From contig NZ_VZOV01000001.1 in the NCBI RefSeq assembly GCF_008801915.1, positions 124,001 through 188,000 on the forward strand: a stretch of 64,000 nt of DNA. The letters run 5' to 3'. This document shows positions 19,297 through 27,182 of the stretch, in pieces. Origin of the DNA: Cupriavidus gilardii (GTDB taxonomy: Bacteria > Pseudomonadota > Gammaproteobacteria > Burkholderiales > Burkholderiaceae). The position numbers were made by a program, and so were the translations under genes. Position 1 is the stretch's first letter; each line of letters opens with the position of its first letter. The notes beneath the pieces were generated by a model that made no database searches, had not been told where the DNA came from, and saw nothing but the letters and a program-made list of their open reading frames with translations.

Positions 19297-20466
19297 ATGA
19301 GAACCAATTTCAAATACCGGGGGCTTGCATTCGGCGTCGCTGCTTCCGCTGCAATCCTGGCCGCCTGCGGTGGCGGCGGCGATGACGATGGCGGCGGCAC
19401 CGGTACGCTCAGCGTGTCGATGACCGATGCGCCGGCCTGCGGCTTCGACCATGTCTTCGTCACCGTCGACAAGATCCGCGTCCATACCAGCGCCAACGCC
19501 GAGGATGGCACCGGCGGCTGGGCCGAGATCGATGTCAATCCCTCCCGCCGCATCGATCTGCTGTCGCTGCAGAACGGCACGCTGACCAAGCTGGGCCAGA
19601 CCGTGCTGCCGGCCGGCCAGTATCAGCAGGTCCGCCTCGTGCTCGATCGCAATACCGGCAACTCGCTGGCCAATTCGGTGGTGCCGACCGGCGGCGCCGA
19701 ACAGCCGCTCGATACGCCGAGCGCCACGCAAAGCGGGTACAAGATCATCCGTCCGTTCACCGTGCAGCGCGACACGCTGGTCGACCTGGTGCTGGACTTC
19801 GACGCGTGCCGCTCGATCGTGCAGCGGGGCAACGGCTCCTATGCGCTGAAGCCGGTGGTGACCGCGGTGCCGCTGGTGGTCAGCGGCGCGATCCAGGGCT
19901 ACGTTTCGCCGGCGCAGGCCGGCGCCACCGTCTATGCCCAGCAGAATGGCGTGACCATCAAGGGTACGCTGGCCGACAGCAATGGCGCCTTCACGCTGTC
20001 GCCGCTGCTGCGCAGCAGCGATGCGGGCAACTACAGCGTCGTGGTGGTGCAGAACGATCGTGCGACCGGCGTGATCCAGAACGTGCCGGTCACCGCGCAG
20101 GCCACCACCACGGTGTCGACCTCGGCGGCGCCGATCGCGCTGCCGGCCTCGCCGATGCGCCGGATCACGGGCGCGGTGCTGCCCGCCTCGGCGCAGGCCT
20201 TCGTGCAGGCGAAGCAGAATGTCGCCGGCGCTCCGATCGAAGTGGCCGTCGCCAATGCGAACTTCGATACAGGCGCCTATCAGCTGAACGTGCCGGCCGC
20301 CGCCCCGCTGGTGGGGACCTATCAGCCGACGCTGCCGATCGCGCTGAGCGCGGATGCCGCCGCGGCAGGCAGGTACACTGTCACCGCAACATCGGTCACT
20401 GGCGCCACGCTGAGCACCGAGCGCGACGTCTCGGCAGGCGATGCGACGGCGAACTTCCAGTTCTGA
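19297..20466 (+). CDS. DUF4382 domain lipoprotein
   Basis: This 389-residue secreted lipoprotein has a lipobox LAAC (Cys at about 24) followed by a Gly/Asp spacer. The DUF4382 domain covers about residues 35-190 (GTLSVSMTDAPACGFDHVFVTVDKIRVH, RIDLLSLQNGTL, LPAGQYQQVRLVLD, LVLDFDACRSIV). Two or three Ig/carboxypeptidase-regulatory-like repeats follow (SGAIQGYVSPAQAGATVYAQ..., TGAVLPASAQAFVQAK). A strong GGAGAGGG site stands before the ATG at 19297. Its function is unknown in all relatives; surface adhesion or ligand binding is conceivable. A small lipoprotein follows 36 bp downstream, probably in the same transcript. Confidence 0.85.
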   Translation: MRTNFKYRGLAFGVAASAAILAACGGGGDDDGGGTGTLSVSMTDAPACGFDHVFVTVDKIRVHTSANAEDGTGGWAEIDVNPSRRIDLLSLQNGTLTKLGQTVLPAGQYQQVRLVLDRNTGNSLANSVVPTGGAEQPLDTPSATQSGYKIIRPFTVQRDTLVDLVLDFDACRSIVQRGNGSYALKPVVTAVPLVVSGAIQGYVSPAQAGATVYAQQNGVTIKGTLADSNGAFTLSPLLRSSDAGNYSVVVVQNDRATGVIQNVPVTAQATTTVSTSAAPIALPASPMRRITGAVLPASAQAFVQAKQNVAGAPIEVAVANANFDTGAYQLNVPAAAPLVGTYQPTLPIALSADAAAAGRYTVTATSVTGATLSTERDVSAGDATANFQF

Positions 20467-20502
20467 TCAGCTGAAATCCACATCAACGACAAGGAACATG
20501 CA

Positions 20503-20676
20503 ATGAGTTCGATGAAGGCAATCTGCGCGCTGCTGATCGGCGCCGGCACGCTGCTCGGCGGCTGCGCCGTCTATACCCCGCACGGTGCGGTGGTCACGCC
20601 GGGCGCGGTCGTGGTCGATCCGGGCCCCGGCCCGTATCACTGCCCGCCGGGACAGGCGAAGAAGGGACGCTGCTGA
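20503..20676 (+). CDS. Small lipoprotein (57 aa)
   Basis: The short reading frame starts MSSMKAICALLIGAGTLLGG and is followed by a lipobox Cys at residue 21. The mature part is Val/Pro/Gly-rich and ends HCPPGQAKKGRC. AAGGAAC lies before the ATG, and a strong terminator follows 41 bp after the stop, which together support a real gene. Similar tiny lipoproteins with a PPGQAKKG tail occur in Burkholderiales; no function is assigned. The C-terminal Cys residues could form a disulfide. Confidence 0.75.
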   Translation: MSSMKAICALLIGAGTLLGGCAVYTPHGAVVTPGAVVVDPGPGPYHCPPGQAKKGRC

Positions 20677-20717
20677 TTGCGGCGAGCGGTTGGCGATCCG
20701 CCGACCGCCACGGCAAG

Positions 20718-20744
20718 GATGGGCCTGCGGGCCCATCTTTTTTT
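20718..20744 (+). terminator. Rho-independent terminator
   Basis: A perfect 8-bp stem GATGGGCC/GGCCCATC with a TGCG loop is followed by seven T. It ends the lipoprotein transcript. Confidence 0.92.
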
Positions 20745-20777
20745 GCCTGTTCTGCCAATACGGGCGACGGCAATGGC

Positions 20778-21110
20778 TCAATCGCGGATCAGCTTGTCGA
20801 GCTTGCCGTGGACGCTGGCCCAGACCTCGTGCTCCGGCAACGGCCCCTTTGCCTGCGTCAGCCGTTTCCATTCCGGCTTGCGGGCCAATTCCGCGTTGAT
20901 GGCAACGAAATGGCGCTGGTCGTCGGGAAGCATCTCTTCGGAATAGATCGCGCCCACCGGGCATTCGGGCACGCACATCGAGCAATCGATGCATTCGTCC
21001 GGGTCGATCACGAGGAAATTCGGCCCTTCGTGGAAACACGACATCGGGCAGACTTCGACGCAATCGGTATAGCGGCACTGGATGCAGGCATCCGTTACGA
21101 CAAACGTCAT
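20778..21110 (-). CDS. fdxA: 7Fe-8S ferredoxin FdxA
   Basis: This 110-residue dicluster ferredoxin has the cluster motifs CIQCRYTDCVEVCP (Cys 9, 12, 17, 21) and CIDCSMCVPECP (Cys 40, 43, 46, 50). The first motif has the spacing of the [3Fe-4S] half. The C-terminal extension (EWKRLTQAKGPLPEHEVWASVHGKLDKLIRD) is typical of the FdxA group. It is a cytosolic electron carrier; partners cannot be deduced here. It is a single-gene unit on the minus strand, convergent with the small lipoprotein gene. Confidence 0.95.
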   Translation of the reverse strand: MTFVVTDACIQCRYTDCVEVCPMSCFHEGPNFLVIDPDECIDCSMCVPECPVGAIYSEEMLPDDQRHFVAINAELARKPEWKRLTQAKGPLPEHEVWASVHGKLDKLIRD

Positions 21111-21256
21111 GGGGCAACGCGCAAGAACGGCGGGGACAACGAAAAACCCGATGCTAGCGCGCGAGCCGGCGGATGTGCCGGCCCGGGTTTGTGCGACACC
21201 ATCAAAAACTTTCAAGCCATGCGATGACGCGGGCGGGTGCCTGCCGGACCGCCAAT

Positions 21257-21284
21257 AAAAAGGGGCCGGTAATACTACCGGCCC
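21257..21284 (-). terminator. Rho-independent terminator of the porin gene
   Basis: The 9-bp stem GGGCCGGTA/TACCGGCCC with a 4-nt loop (21263-21284) is followed on the minus strand by a T-run (21257-21261). It lies about 105 bp downstream of the porin stop and upstream of fdxA. Confidence 0.88.
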
Positions 21285-21388
21285 AACGTCCTTGCACCCA
21301 TGAAGAAGACAAGGTCGATATGATCGTTCGCGCGGCGGCGCGTCCTGGCGCCGCCGCATGCCCGCATGGCGGGCGTTCGAGGCTTCGC

Positions 21389-22447
21389 TTAGAAGCGGTG
21401 ACGCATGCCGATCGTCACGCCGGTCTGGTTCTCGCCGGCCTGGGCGGTACCAGCGCCGTTCAGGCCCAGGTCCGAACCGTCCTTGTTGCGCACGTAGCCG
21501 ACGTTCAGGTAGACGTCCGTGCGCTTGGACAGCGAGTAGTCGGCGGACAGCACGAACATCCACGGATCGGCACCGGTGTTCTTGGTGTCTTCGTAGTAGG
21601 CCGCGCCGGTCAGGCTGAAGGCCGGGGTGAACTTGTAGCGAGCGCCGGCCCAGTACAGGTTGCTACGGGTGCTGGTGTCGGTCAGCGCGCCGAGGCCTTC
21701 GTCGCGCATCCAGCGATAGCCGGCAAACACCTTGGCGGCGCCGAATTCGTAGGCGGTACCGACCGCCAGGCGCTTGGCCGCGCGGTCCTGCAGCGCGACG
21801 GTGGCGCCCTGGTACTGGTCGTAGGCGGTGCCGATCGAGAAGCCGCCCGCCGCATACGACAGGCCGCCGCCGAACTGGCGCGCCACCTTGGCTTCGCCCG
21901 GCACTTCACCGTTGTTGTCGCGGCCGAAGCTGTAGAAGCCCGTCGCGGTCAGGCCGCCGAACTTGCCGGTGTACTTGATGTTGTTGTCGGCGCGGCCGTT
22001 GAATGCCGAATCGACGCTGTTCAGCGAGTAACGCGGACCGACGCCCATCGGGTCGAAGGCGCCGAACAGGTCGTACAGCGCGTTCTGCTGACGGCCCAGC
22101 GAGATGGTGCCGAAGTTGCCTTGCAGGCCGACATAGGCGGCGCGGCCGAACAGGCGACCGCCCTGGGCCGAACGGCCGGTGTCGATGTCGAAGCCGCTTT
22201 CCAGAACGAACAGACCCTTCAGGCCGCCGCCCAGGTCCTCGGTGCCGCGCAGACCCCAGCGCGAGCCCGACAGGTTGCCCGAGTTCATGCGCACGGCGGT
22301 GTCGCCGCCGCCGGCGCTCGGCGCGTTGCTGATGACTTCGATGTCGGCATCGACGATGCCGTACAGCGTGACGTTGGTTTGGGCGGACGCTGCGCCGGAG
22401 GCGGCGGTGGCAGCGGTCGCGGCCAGCGCGAGGAGGGCTTTCTTCAC
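21389..22447 (-). CDS. General porin, Burkholderiales type
   Basis: This outer-membrane trimeric porin has 352 residues. The start is GTG at 22447 (VKKALLALAATAATAASGAASAQ signal peptide), 4-5 nt after a weak AAGAGAA site. Landmarks of the Gram-negative porin-4 family are NVTLYGIVDADIE, SRWGLRGTEDLGGGLKGLFVLESGFDIDTG, LFGRAAYVGLQGNFGTISLGRQ and the C-terminal beta-strand ending MRHRF with terminal Phe. It allows passive diffusion of small solutes. About 220 bp of upstream sequence contains a low-GC stretch that probably holds the promoter; no clear hexamers could be fixed. Confidence 0.95.
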   Translation of the reverse strand: MKKALLALAATAATAASGAASAQTNVTLYGIVDADIEVISNAPSAGGGDTAVRMNSGNLSGSRWGLRGTEDLGGGLKGLFVLESGFDIDTGRSAQGGRLFGRAAYVGLQGNFGTISLGRQQNALYDLFGAFDPMGVGPRYSLNSVDSAFNGRADNNIKYTGKFGGLTATGFYSFGRDNNGEVPGEAKVARQFGGGLSYAAGGFSIGTAYDQYQGATVALQDRAAKRLAVGTAYEFGAAKVFAGYRWMRDEGLGALTDTSTRSNLYWAGARYKFTPAFSLTGAAYYEDTKNTGADPWMFVLSADYSLSKRTDVYLNVGYVRNKDGSDLGLNGAGTAQAGENQTGVTIGMRHRF

Positions 22448-22667
22448 GGTGTGTTCTCTTTTGACTGGTGATGGAAGACTGAAGAGGTCTGCCGCCGGCA
22501 GCGTGGCGCGGGTTCGACCCGTGAACCCCTGCCGGCGCAAACGGGGGCGATCTTCGCTTGCTTTTATGACACCTATAAGTAAGGTGAAAATCACGTTGTA
22601 AAAAAGCCGCAGTGCCATCCCGTTACGGCGTGCGGGGTCCGTGAAGACTTCGGATCAAACAGAGATG

Positions 22668-22700
22668 AAAAAGGGCGAAGCGCCGAAGCGCTTCGCCCTT
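22668..22700 (-). terminator. Strong terminator left behind by the M48 peptidase relic
   Basis: A perfect 12-bp stem AAGGGCGAAGCG/CGCTTCGCCCTT with a 6-nt loop is followed on the minus strand by a T-run. It lies 36 bp downstream of the truncated peptidase stop, so it was presumably that gene's own terminator. Confidence 0.9.
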
Positions 22701-22735
22701 GTGGCCATCGACGGCGAGCGACGGCCCGCGGCGGT

Positions 22736-22880
22736 TCAGCCGCCCTTGGCCAGACGGCCTTGCATGCGCTTGGCGCGATCGGCCGAGCCCGGGTGCGAAT
22801 CGAACATGCCGGACTTGCCGCCGTCGAGCTTGGCCAGCTTCTCGAAGGCCGTCACCAGCCCCTGGCGATTGGCCTTGTTC
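22736..22880 (-). pseudogene. 3' remnant of an M48-family metallopeptidase gene
   Basis: Only about 45 C-terminal codons remain: QGLVTAFEKLAKLDGGKSGMFDSHPGSADRAKRM, then a short tail and a TGA stop. This is the typical C-terminal end of periplasmic M48 (BepA/YfgC/LoiP-like) peptidases. The HExxH domain is absent. Homology stops abruptly at about 22880, where the sequence becomes AT-rich and the frame reads through unrelated codons. The original terminator is intact downstream, so this is a deletion or insertion relic and not a working gene. Confidence 0.72.
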
Positions 22881-22901
22881 CGTATTGCCCCTGGATTTTT
22901 A

Positions 22902-22915
22902 TTGATTCGAATCAA
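22902..22915. other. Perfect 14-bp palindrome in a low-GC scar
   Basis: TTGATTCGAATCAA is an exact palindrome inside the AT-rich segment 22880-22990, which abuts the truncated peptidase. It may be a regulator site or the footprint of a lost mobile element; no associated gene is seen. Confidence 0.5.
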
Positions 22916-22987
22916 GCGTGCCCGACGAATAAAGGCGGCGCATTGTACGATCGTTTTATATTCGGGATTGCACACAACGGTAATAGA

Positions 22988-23010
22988 AAAAACGCCGGTC
23001 AGGCCGGCGC
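22988..23010 (-). terminator. Terminator of the enoyl-CoA hydratase operon
   Basis: CGCCGG/CCGGCG forms a 6-bp stem with a 5-nt loop, followed on the minus strand by six T. It lies about 22 bp after the hydratase stop and closes the operon running left from 26034 or 27078. Confidence 0.82.
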
Positions 23011-23032
23011 TTTGTTGGAATCGAGGCGCAAT

Positions 23033-23824
23033 TCAACGCTTGCGATTGACGAATTCCGCCATATAACGCTGCGGCTCGCCGGTATCGAACGCACTGCCGA
23101 ATTCCGCGACGCTGTTGGCGATTGCCGTATCGACCGGCTGATCCTCCCATTCGCGCAGCAGCCGCTTCTGCTGGCGCACGACCGTCGGCCCGAAGCCTGC
23201 CAGCAGCAGTGCAACCCGCTCGACTTCGGCATCGAGCTCGGCCAGCGGCACCACGCGATGCACCAGCCCCCACGACAGCGCCTGCGCGGCATCGCACAGC
23301 TCGCCGGTCAGCAGCATCCAGGCCGTGCGGGCATTGCCGATCAGGCGCGGCATCAGCGCGGCGTGAATCACCGACGGAATGCCGACCTTGACCTCGGGCA
23401 TGCCGAGGTTCGCGTTGTCGCCTGCGATCCGCAGGTCGCACGCCAGCGCCAGTTCCAGTCCGCCGCCCAGGCACCAGCCCGGCATGCGCGCGATCACGGG
23501 CACCGGGCAGTGCCGCACGGCGTCGCACAGCGCGCGCAAGCCGGAGATGAAGCGCTCGGCGCTGTCCCGCGTCAAGCCGGCCATCTCCTTGATGTCCGCG
23601 CCGCCGACGAATCCCTTGTCGCCGGTGCCGCGCAGGATCAGCACGCGCACCCGGGGGTCGGCGGCCAGCGTGCGTACCGCCTCGGTCAGCGCGGCGATCA
23701 CCGGCGTGCCGAGGATATTGAGCGAGCCGGCCTCGCTGATGGTCAACGTGGCAATGCCGCGCGCGTCGACGGCGACGGCGGCGTGGCGGCCCGGATCGGC
23801 AACCGGTGTGGCGGTGGTGCTCAT
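23033..23824 (-). CDS. Enoyl-CoA hydratase/isomerase family protein
   Basis: This 263-residue crotonase-fold enzyme acts on an acyl-CoA. The oxyanion-hole segments are GDKGFVGGADIKEMAGL (about 67-83) and PGWCLGGGLELALACDLRIAGDNANLGMPEVKVGIPS (about 114-150). In that second block the Glu of MPEVKVGIPS aligns with the catalytic-acid region of hydratases. It is the last gene of the unit with a Bug binding protein (7 bp gap) and a CaiB-type CoA-transferase, so it probably hydrates an enoyl-CoA made from the acid imported and activated by those partners. The precise substrate is unknown. Confidence 0.87.
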   Translation of the reverse strand: MSTTATPVADPGRHAAVAVDARGIATLTISEAGSLNILGTPVIAALTEAVRTLAADPRVRVLILRGTGDKGFVGGADIKEMAGLTRDSAERFISGLRALCDAVRHCPVPVIARMPGWCLGGGLELALACDLRIAGDNANLGMPEVKVGIPSVIHAALMPRLIGNARTAWMLLTGELCDAAQALSWGLVHRVVPLAELDAEVERVALLLAGFGPTVVRQQKRLLREWEDQPVDTAIANSVAEFGSAFDTGEPQRYMAEFVNRKR

Positions 23825-23831
23825 GGTGTCC

Positions 23832-24830
23832 TCACTGCAGTTTGGCGAACTGGATCTTGTCGACGACGCGTTTCCAGTGCTGGTTTTGATTGCGGATCAG
23901 GTCGGCGAAGGCCTTGCGCGAGGTCCACGCCGGAATCGCGCCCTGCTTCTCGATGGCGGCGATGACCTCGGGATCGGTCAGCGCCTGGCGCACCGCGTCG
24001 TTTAGCTTGTCCAGGATCGCATCTGGCGTGCCGGCCGGGGCGCCGAGGCCGAACCACGATGGATTGTTCATCGCCGGCAGTCCGGCCTCCGCGTAGGTCG
24101 GCACATCGGGCAGCAGCTTCAGCCGCTGCCTGGCGGCCACTGCCAGCGGCTTCAGCCGCTTGCCCTGGATCAGTCCCGACGAGGACGGAATATTGTCGAA
24201 CACCACCTGGATCTGTCCGGCCACCGCGTCGTTCAGCGCCGGTCCCAGGCCCTTGTAGGGGACATGCAGCATGCGCGTGCCGGTCTCGCTCATGAACAGC
24301 TCGCCGTTCATATGGCTCAGGCCGCCGTTGCCCGAGGAGCCGAACGAGTATTTGCCGGGGTTGGCCTTCAGCAGCTTGATGAAGGAGGCCACGTCGGTCG
24401 CCGGGAACGAAGGGTTGACCACCAGCACGTTGGGCACGTCGGCCAGGTTGCTGATCGGCGCGAAGTCCTTGACCGGGTCGTACGGCGTCTTCACGTAGAC
24501 GTTGGGATTGACCGCGTGCGAGCTCTCGACCTCCATGACCAGCGTGTAGCCGTCGGCCGGCTGCTTGGCCGCATAAGCGCTGCCGACCGCGCCGCCGGCG
24601 CCGGGCCGGTTTTCCACCACGACCGGCTGCGCCAGGATGGCGCCCATCTTCGTGCCGACGATCCGGGCCAGGATGTCGGTGGTGCCGCCGGCGGCGTAGG
24701 GGACGATCAGCTTGATGGGCTTGCTGGGATAGCTGTCGGCATGCGCGTGCGTGGCGACGGCGGCCGTGGCGGCCAGCGCGGCAATCAGCTGCATGGACTT
24801 GTGCGCGGCGGCGCGGTGCGGATGTTTCAA
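23832..24830 (-). CDS. Tripartite tricarboxylate transporter substrate-binding protein (Bug family)
   Basis: This periplasmic binding protein of 332 residues begins at TTG (24830) with a GAGGAG site; a later ATG at MQLIAAL is the alternative. The signal peptide ends near THAHADSYPSKPI. Bug landmarks are YPSKPIKLIVPYAAGGTTDILAR, VVENRPGAGGAVGSAYAAKQPADGYTL, the MLHVPYKGLGPALNDAVAGQIQ block and WFGLGAPAGTPDAILDKL. No TctA/TctB membrane partners are in the window, the usual situation for the many orphan Bug genes of Burkholderiales. Context suggests it binds the carboxylic acid activated by the adjacent CoA-transferase. Confidence 0.9.
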   Translation of the reverse strand: MKHPHRAAAHKSMQLIAALAATAAVATHAHADSYPSKPIKLIVPYAAGGTTDILARIVGTKMGAILAQPVVVENRPGAGGAVGSAYAAKQPADGYTLVMEVESSHAVNPNVYVKTPYDPVKDFAPISNLADVPNVLVVNPSFPATDVASFIKLLKANPGKYSFGSSGNGGLSHMNGELFMSETGTRMLHVPYKGLGPALNDAVAGQIQVVFDNIPSSSGLIQGKRLKPLAVAARQRLKLLPDVPTYAEAGLPAMNNPSWFGLGAPAGTPDAILDKLNDAVRQALTDPEVIAAIEKQGAIPAWTSRKAFADLIRNQNQHWKRVVDKIQFAKLQ

Positions 24831-24870
24831 GGGTGTCTCCTCGTGGATGTTCGTATGGAAAGGAAAGAAC

Positions 24871-26034
24871 TCAGGCGCCGTGCTCGCCGAGCAGCGGCGG
24901 CGCGGCGAGCGGGGTGGCCGGCGTGTCCGTCGACGAACCCGGCAGCATCGGATTGCGCACCATCGGAATGCGGCCGAGCACCGGATGTTCGGCGTGCCGC
25001 AGCAGGCGGCGATGCCGGACCTGCGGATGCGCGAACACTTCCTCGATCGAGTGGATCGGCCCCCATGGCACGCCGGCCGCATCGAAGGCATCGGTCCATT
25101 GCCGGCGCGAGCGGGTCGCGAATACCTGCGCCAGCAAGGCTCGCAATGCCGGCAGATTGGCGATGCGCGCGCTGTTGGTCCGATAGCGCGGATCGGCCGG
25201 CAGATCGGCCAGTCCGGCCACGTCGCAGAAGCGCGCGAACTGCGCATCGTTGCCGATCGCCAGGATCAGATGACCGTCCGCGCAGCGGAATACCTCGTAG
25301 GGCGCGCAATTCGGATGCGCATTGCCGCTGCGCGGCGGATTGCGCCCCGAGAACAGATAGTTGGCACCCTGGTTGGCGTTGAGCGCCACCGCGACGTCCA
25401 GCAGCGCGATGTCCAGATGCTGGCCCTCGCCGGTTGCCTGGCGCTGGAACAGCGCGGCCAGCACCGCCGACGTGGCATACATGCCGGTGCTCAGATCGAC
25501 CACCGCGACGCCGGTGCGCAGCGGCCCCTCGCCGGGCTCGCCGTCGGGCTGGCCGGTATAGCTCATCAGGCCGCCCATGCCCTGGAACACGTAGTCGTAG
25601 CCGGGCTTGTCGGCCATCGGGCCGCTTTGGCCGAAGCCGGTGATCGACAGGTAGACCAGCCGCGGGTTGCGCGCCTGCAGGCTCGCGTAGTCCAGCCCGT
25701 AGCGCTGCAGCGTGCCGGCCTTGAAGTTCTCGACCAGCACGTCGGCCTGGTCGGCCAGCGCCAGGATGGCGGCCTTGCCCTCGGCGGTGGTGAAGTCGAT
25801 CGCCAGCGAGCGCTTGCCGCGATTGCAGCAGGCGAAGTACGCGGACATCCGTTCGCTGCCGTCGGCCGATTGCAGATAGGGCGGGCCCCAGCCGCGCGTA
25901 TCGTCGCCGCGCTCGGGGTGCTCGATCTTGATGACCTCGGCGCCGAGGTCGGCCAGATTCTGGGTACACCAGGGCCCGGCAAGGATTCGGGACAGGTCCA
26001 GCACCTTGATGCCGGACAGGGCCTTGTGCAGCAT
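24871..26034 (-). CDS. CaiB/BaiF (family III) CoA-transferase
   Basis: This 387-residue enzyme moves CoA between carboxylic acids. It has the N-terminal GIKVLDLSRILAGPWCTQNLADLGAEVIKIEHPERGDDTR block, NRGKRSLAIDF, LVENFKAGTLQRYGLDY and YVFQGMGGLMSYTG. The catalytic Asp is expected in AVVDLSTGMYATSAVLAALF. The start at 26034 has a GGAGA site, and the gene lies between the LysR regulator and the Bug protein, all leftward. It would activate an imported acid before the hydratase step. The length fits the family. Confidence 0.9.
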   Translation of the reverse strand: MLHKALSGIKVLDLSRILAGPWCTQNLADLGAEVIKIEHPERGDDTRGWGPPYLQSADGSERMSAYFACCNRGKRSLAIDFTTAEGKAAILALADQADVLVENFKAGTLQRYGLDYASLQARNPRLVYLSITGFGQSGPMADKPGYDYVFQGMGGLMSYTGQPDGEPGEGPLRTGVAVVDLSTGMYATSAVLAALFQRQATGEGQHLDIALLDVAVALNANQGANYLFSGRNPPRSGNAHPNCAPYEVFRCADGHLILAIGNDAQFARFCDVAGLADLPADPRYRTNSARIANLPALRALLAQVFATRSRRQWTDAFDAAGVPWGPIHSIEEVFAHPQVRHRRLLRHAEHPVLGRIPMVRNPMLPGSSTDTPATPLAAPPLLGEHGA

Positions 26035-26145
26035 GGGGTCTCCGCGTCGATTCGATCGCGGAGCAGTATATTTTTGCGCCCGGCGGCCAACCAGTCGAAT
26101 GTCTTCAAGCCACCGTTCGCGGCAATTCAACGGTCGGGCGGCCGG

Positions 26146-27078
26146 TCACGCCAGCGCGTCGCGGGTCGCCGCCACGTGCGGATCGCCCAGCAGGAACTCG
26201 GCAAAGGCCTCGGCGAAGGCGGGCAGCTTGCCGGCGGCCGGCAGCACCAGATTCAGCCGGCGCCGCGCCCAGTCCTCGGCCAGGCGTACGCCGGCGACGC
26301 GGCCGTCGCGCAGCGAGGCCGCGGCGACGCTGCGCGGCACCAGCGCCAGCCCGACGCCGGCTTCGACCAGCGCCAGCACCGCGTCGAAGGTCGGCGCGTG
26401 CAGGCGGATATTGGGCGAGCGGCCGAGCCGGTGCGCGGTATCGCGCAGGAACACCACATTGCTGGTATCGCGGCCCGGGCAGACGAAGTCGTGGTCCAGC
26501 GCTGCGCCAAAGCGTACGCCGCCCGGCTGCGCCTCGGCCTCGCGCGCCAGCGGATGATCGGCGGGCACGGCCAGCATCAACTCGTCGACCGCATACGGCA
26601 TCCATCGCACCCCCTGCGTCTCGACTTCGCCGGCCTGCACGCCGACATCGGCCTCGCCAGCGGCGATGGCGGCCGCGATCTCGAGGCTGGCCCGCTCCTC
26701 CAGATCGATATTGACCTCGGGATGGGCGTTCAGGAAGCGGCCGACGCTGGGCAGGATGAAGCCGTTCAGCGAACTGCTGTTGGCGATCAGGCGGATGTTG
26801 CCCTTCAATCCCGCGGAAAACCGGCCGAGCTCGCCATGCATTCGTTCGAGGCCGCGCAGCAGCTCGCGCACGTGGCCGAGCAGCGCGGTGCCGGCCGCCG
26901 TCAGCTCCATGCCGCGCGCCGCGCGCACGAACAGCGGCGTGCCCAGCGCCAGCTCGAGGTTCTTGAGCCGATAGCTGGCCGCCGACGCAGTGATATGGAT
27001 GGCGGCGGCGCCGCCGGACAGGCTTTGCGATTCGGCGATGGCCTGGAACAGCCGAAGGTCCGTCAATTCGTAGCGCAC
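26146..27078 (-). CDS. LysR-family transcriptional regulator
   Basis: This 310-residue LTTR has an N-terminal winged HTH (MRYELTDLRLFQAIAESQSLSGGAAAIHITASAASYRLKNLELALGTPLFVRAARGMELTAAG) and a periplasmic-binding-like effector domain. It stands upstream of, and in the same direction as, the CoA-transferase operon. This differs from the common divergent LTTR layout and suggests it is either the first gene of the operon or a separate unit 111 bp upstream of the CoA-transferase. It is probably the pathway regulator; its ligand is unknown. Confidence 0.9.
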   Translation of the reverse strand: MRYELTDLRLFQAIAESQSLSGGAAAIHITASAASYRLKNLELALGTPLFVRAARGMELTAAGTALLGHVRELLRGLERMHGELGRFSAGLKGNIRLIANSSSLNGFILPSVGRFLNAHPEVNIDLEERASLEIAAAIAAGEADVGVQAGEVETQGVRWMPYAVDELMLAVPADHPLAREAEAQPGGVRFGAALDHDFVCPGRDTSNVVFLRDTAHRLGRSPNIRLHAPTFDAVLALVEAGVGLALVPRSVAAASLRDGRVAGVRLAEDWARRRLNLVLPAAGKLPAFAEAFAEFLLGDPHVAATRDALA

Positions 27079-27182
27079 CGGGTTCTCTCTGGCGGGTCGG
27101 TCGGCGGGCGGCGCCTTGCATGGCGCGCCCGGTGCCGCATTCTAAGCCCCCCGCCGCGGCGGCCGGCGTCGGCGCGCAGCGG

